In this document: positions 5,964-6,513 of the stretch, piece after piece
How positions within the stretch are numbered: position 1 is the stretch's first letter
How the letters are laid out: the number at the start of each line of letters is the position of its first letter
Source: Candidatus Zixiibacteriota bacterium
GTDB taxonomy: Bacteria > Zixibacteria > MSB-5A5 > SM1-73
Assembly: GCA_020341875.1 (NCBI GenBank)
Contig: CP070839.1
Location: forward strand, 1,767,150 to 1,773,662
Direction: 5' to 3'
DNA: 6,513 bases
The notes under the pieces: generated by a model
What the model was told of the DNA's origin: nothing
What the model saw: the letters and a program-made list of their open reading frames with translations, nothing else
Databases searched by the model: none
Position numbers and translations under genes: made by a program

Positions 5964-6513
5964 ATGAGAAGAGGATCCATTTTTCTTCTGGGTATTCTTG
6001 TGAGTCTGTCTCTTGCGGACACGGCTTTGGCTCAGGTCGAAAAGGGACAGACCGAGCTGTCTTTTGCAGCGGCATTTATGGGGGTAAAAGGAGACGACGG
6101 AGATATAAGCTACGCTTTCAATATCTCAGGCCGCATGGGCTACCTCGTAACCAGGGCGTTTGAGTTCGAACCAGAGATAATCTTCTCAACCTATGAGGAT
6201 GAAGACCCTGGCATCGTCGTCGCTGCCAATGTCCTGTACAACGTCTCCCTCCCCGAAGCGGACCATATGACTCCGTTCCTTCTGGCCGGGTTCGGCTGGA
6301 GCAACTCGGCCCCTTTGTTCAATCAGACCAACTTCGGGGACGCCGGTAGAGATTACACTCTCCTCAATCTCGGCCTCGGAATGAGGTTCTTCCTTAGCAG
6401 CTCATCCGCCCTTAGACTTGAGTACAGGTTCCAAAGATTCTCTACAGAGGAAGAGAGATGGTATTTTGATGGTTACGCGGGCGGCTACGACCCCAGCGTG
6501 AGCTATCATAATG
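5964..6513 (+). CDS. Outer-membrane beta-barrel protein, N-terminal part (3' end outside window)
   Basis: The frame is open from ATG 5964 to the end of the window, giving 183 residues. The N-terminus is a clear Sec signal peptide: MRRG, a hydrophobic core (SIFLLGILVSLSL), then DTALA|Q with likely signal peptidase I cleavage after residue 23. The mature part alternates hydrophobic and polar residues with many aromatic and glycine residues: TELSFAAAFMGV, SYAFNISGRMGYLV, FEFEPEIIFSTYED, VVAANVLYNVSL, MTPFLLAGFGWS, YTLLNLGLGMRFFL and SALRLEYRFQRFS. These are typical transmembrane beta-hairpins of small OmpA/porin-like barrels (outer membrane beta-barrel family). GPFLLAGxG...LGxGxRFFLS...LRxEYRF is a common pattern in such proteins. 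GGGAGG (5952-5957) lies 6 bases before the ATG. It supports a diderm cell envelope. Specific cargo or function cannot be told. Confidence 0.88.
   Translation, partial: MRRGSIFLLGILVSLSLADTALAQVEKGQTELSFAAAFMGVKGDDGDISYAFNISGRMGYLVTRAFEFEPEIIFSTYEDEDPGIVVAANVLYNVSLPEADHMTPFLLAGFGWSNSAPLFNQTNFGDAGRDYTLLNLGLGMRFFLSSSSALRLEYRFQRFSTEEERWYFDGYAGGYDPSVSYHN

Overview
The window is a stretch of bacterial chromosome with every recognisable gene on the + strand. Two genes are cut by the window edges: recG at the left and a beta-barrel outer-membrane protein at the right. The signal peptide plus beta-barrel protein at the right edge, together with a PspC/toastrack membrane module, points to a diderm (Gram-negative-type) bacterium. 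Base composition looks moderately GC-rich, with frequent AGG/AGA arginine codons. DUF366-like and DUF1844 genes beside recG would fit an uncultured or deep-branching diderm lineage, but the sequence alone does not settle the phylum.

Layout. 1-741: 3' part of recG (branch-migration helicase), followed by a strong GC-rich hairpin (767-797). 883-1440: a 185-aa DUF366-like protein. 1507-1737: a 76-aa, mostly helical protein with no assigned function. 1828-2277: a DUF1844 protein with an unusually long charged tail. 2278-2495: a non-coding gap with two small hairpins. 2496-2882 and 2910-3854: a two-gene envelope module, a PspC-domain protein and a LiaF-type toastrack protein, 27 bases apart. 3855-4171: a 317-base non-coding gap with a weak terminator-like hairpin and the leader of the next gene. 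4172-5875: hutU (urocanate hydratase), complete with its NAD-binding and catalytic signatures. 5964-6513: 5' part of an outer-membrane beta-barrel gene.

How they fit together. The three genes at 883-2277 are separated by 66 and 90 bases and may be co-transcribed, but they share no obvious pathway. The pspC/toastrack pair is a coherent unit, probably an envelope-stress sensor or signalling module in the inner membrane. hutU stands without hutH, hutI or ftcD in this window, so any histidine-degradation cluster must lie elsewhere. I find no mobile element, CRISPR array, tRNA or rRNA. No convincing new multi-gene system is visible. The items most worth a second look are a possible lipoate/biotin-ligase-like signature in the DUF366-like protein and the unassigned 76-aa protein beside it.
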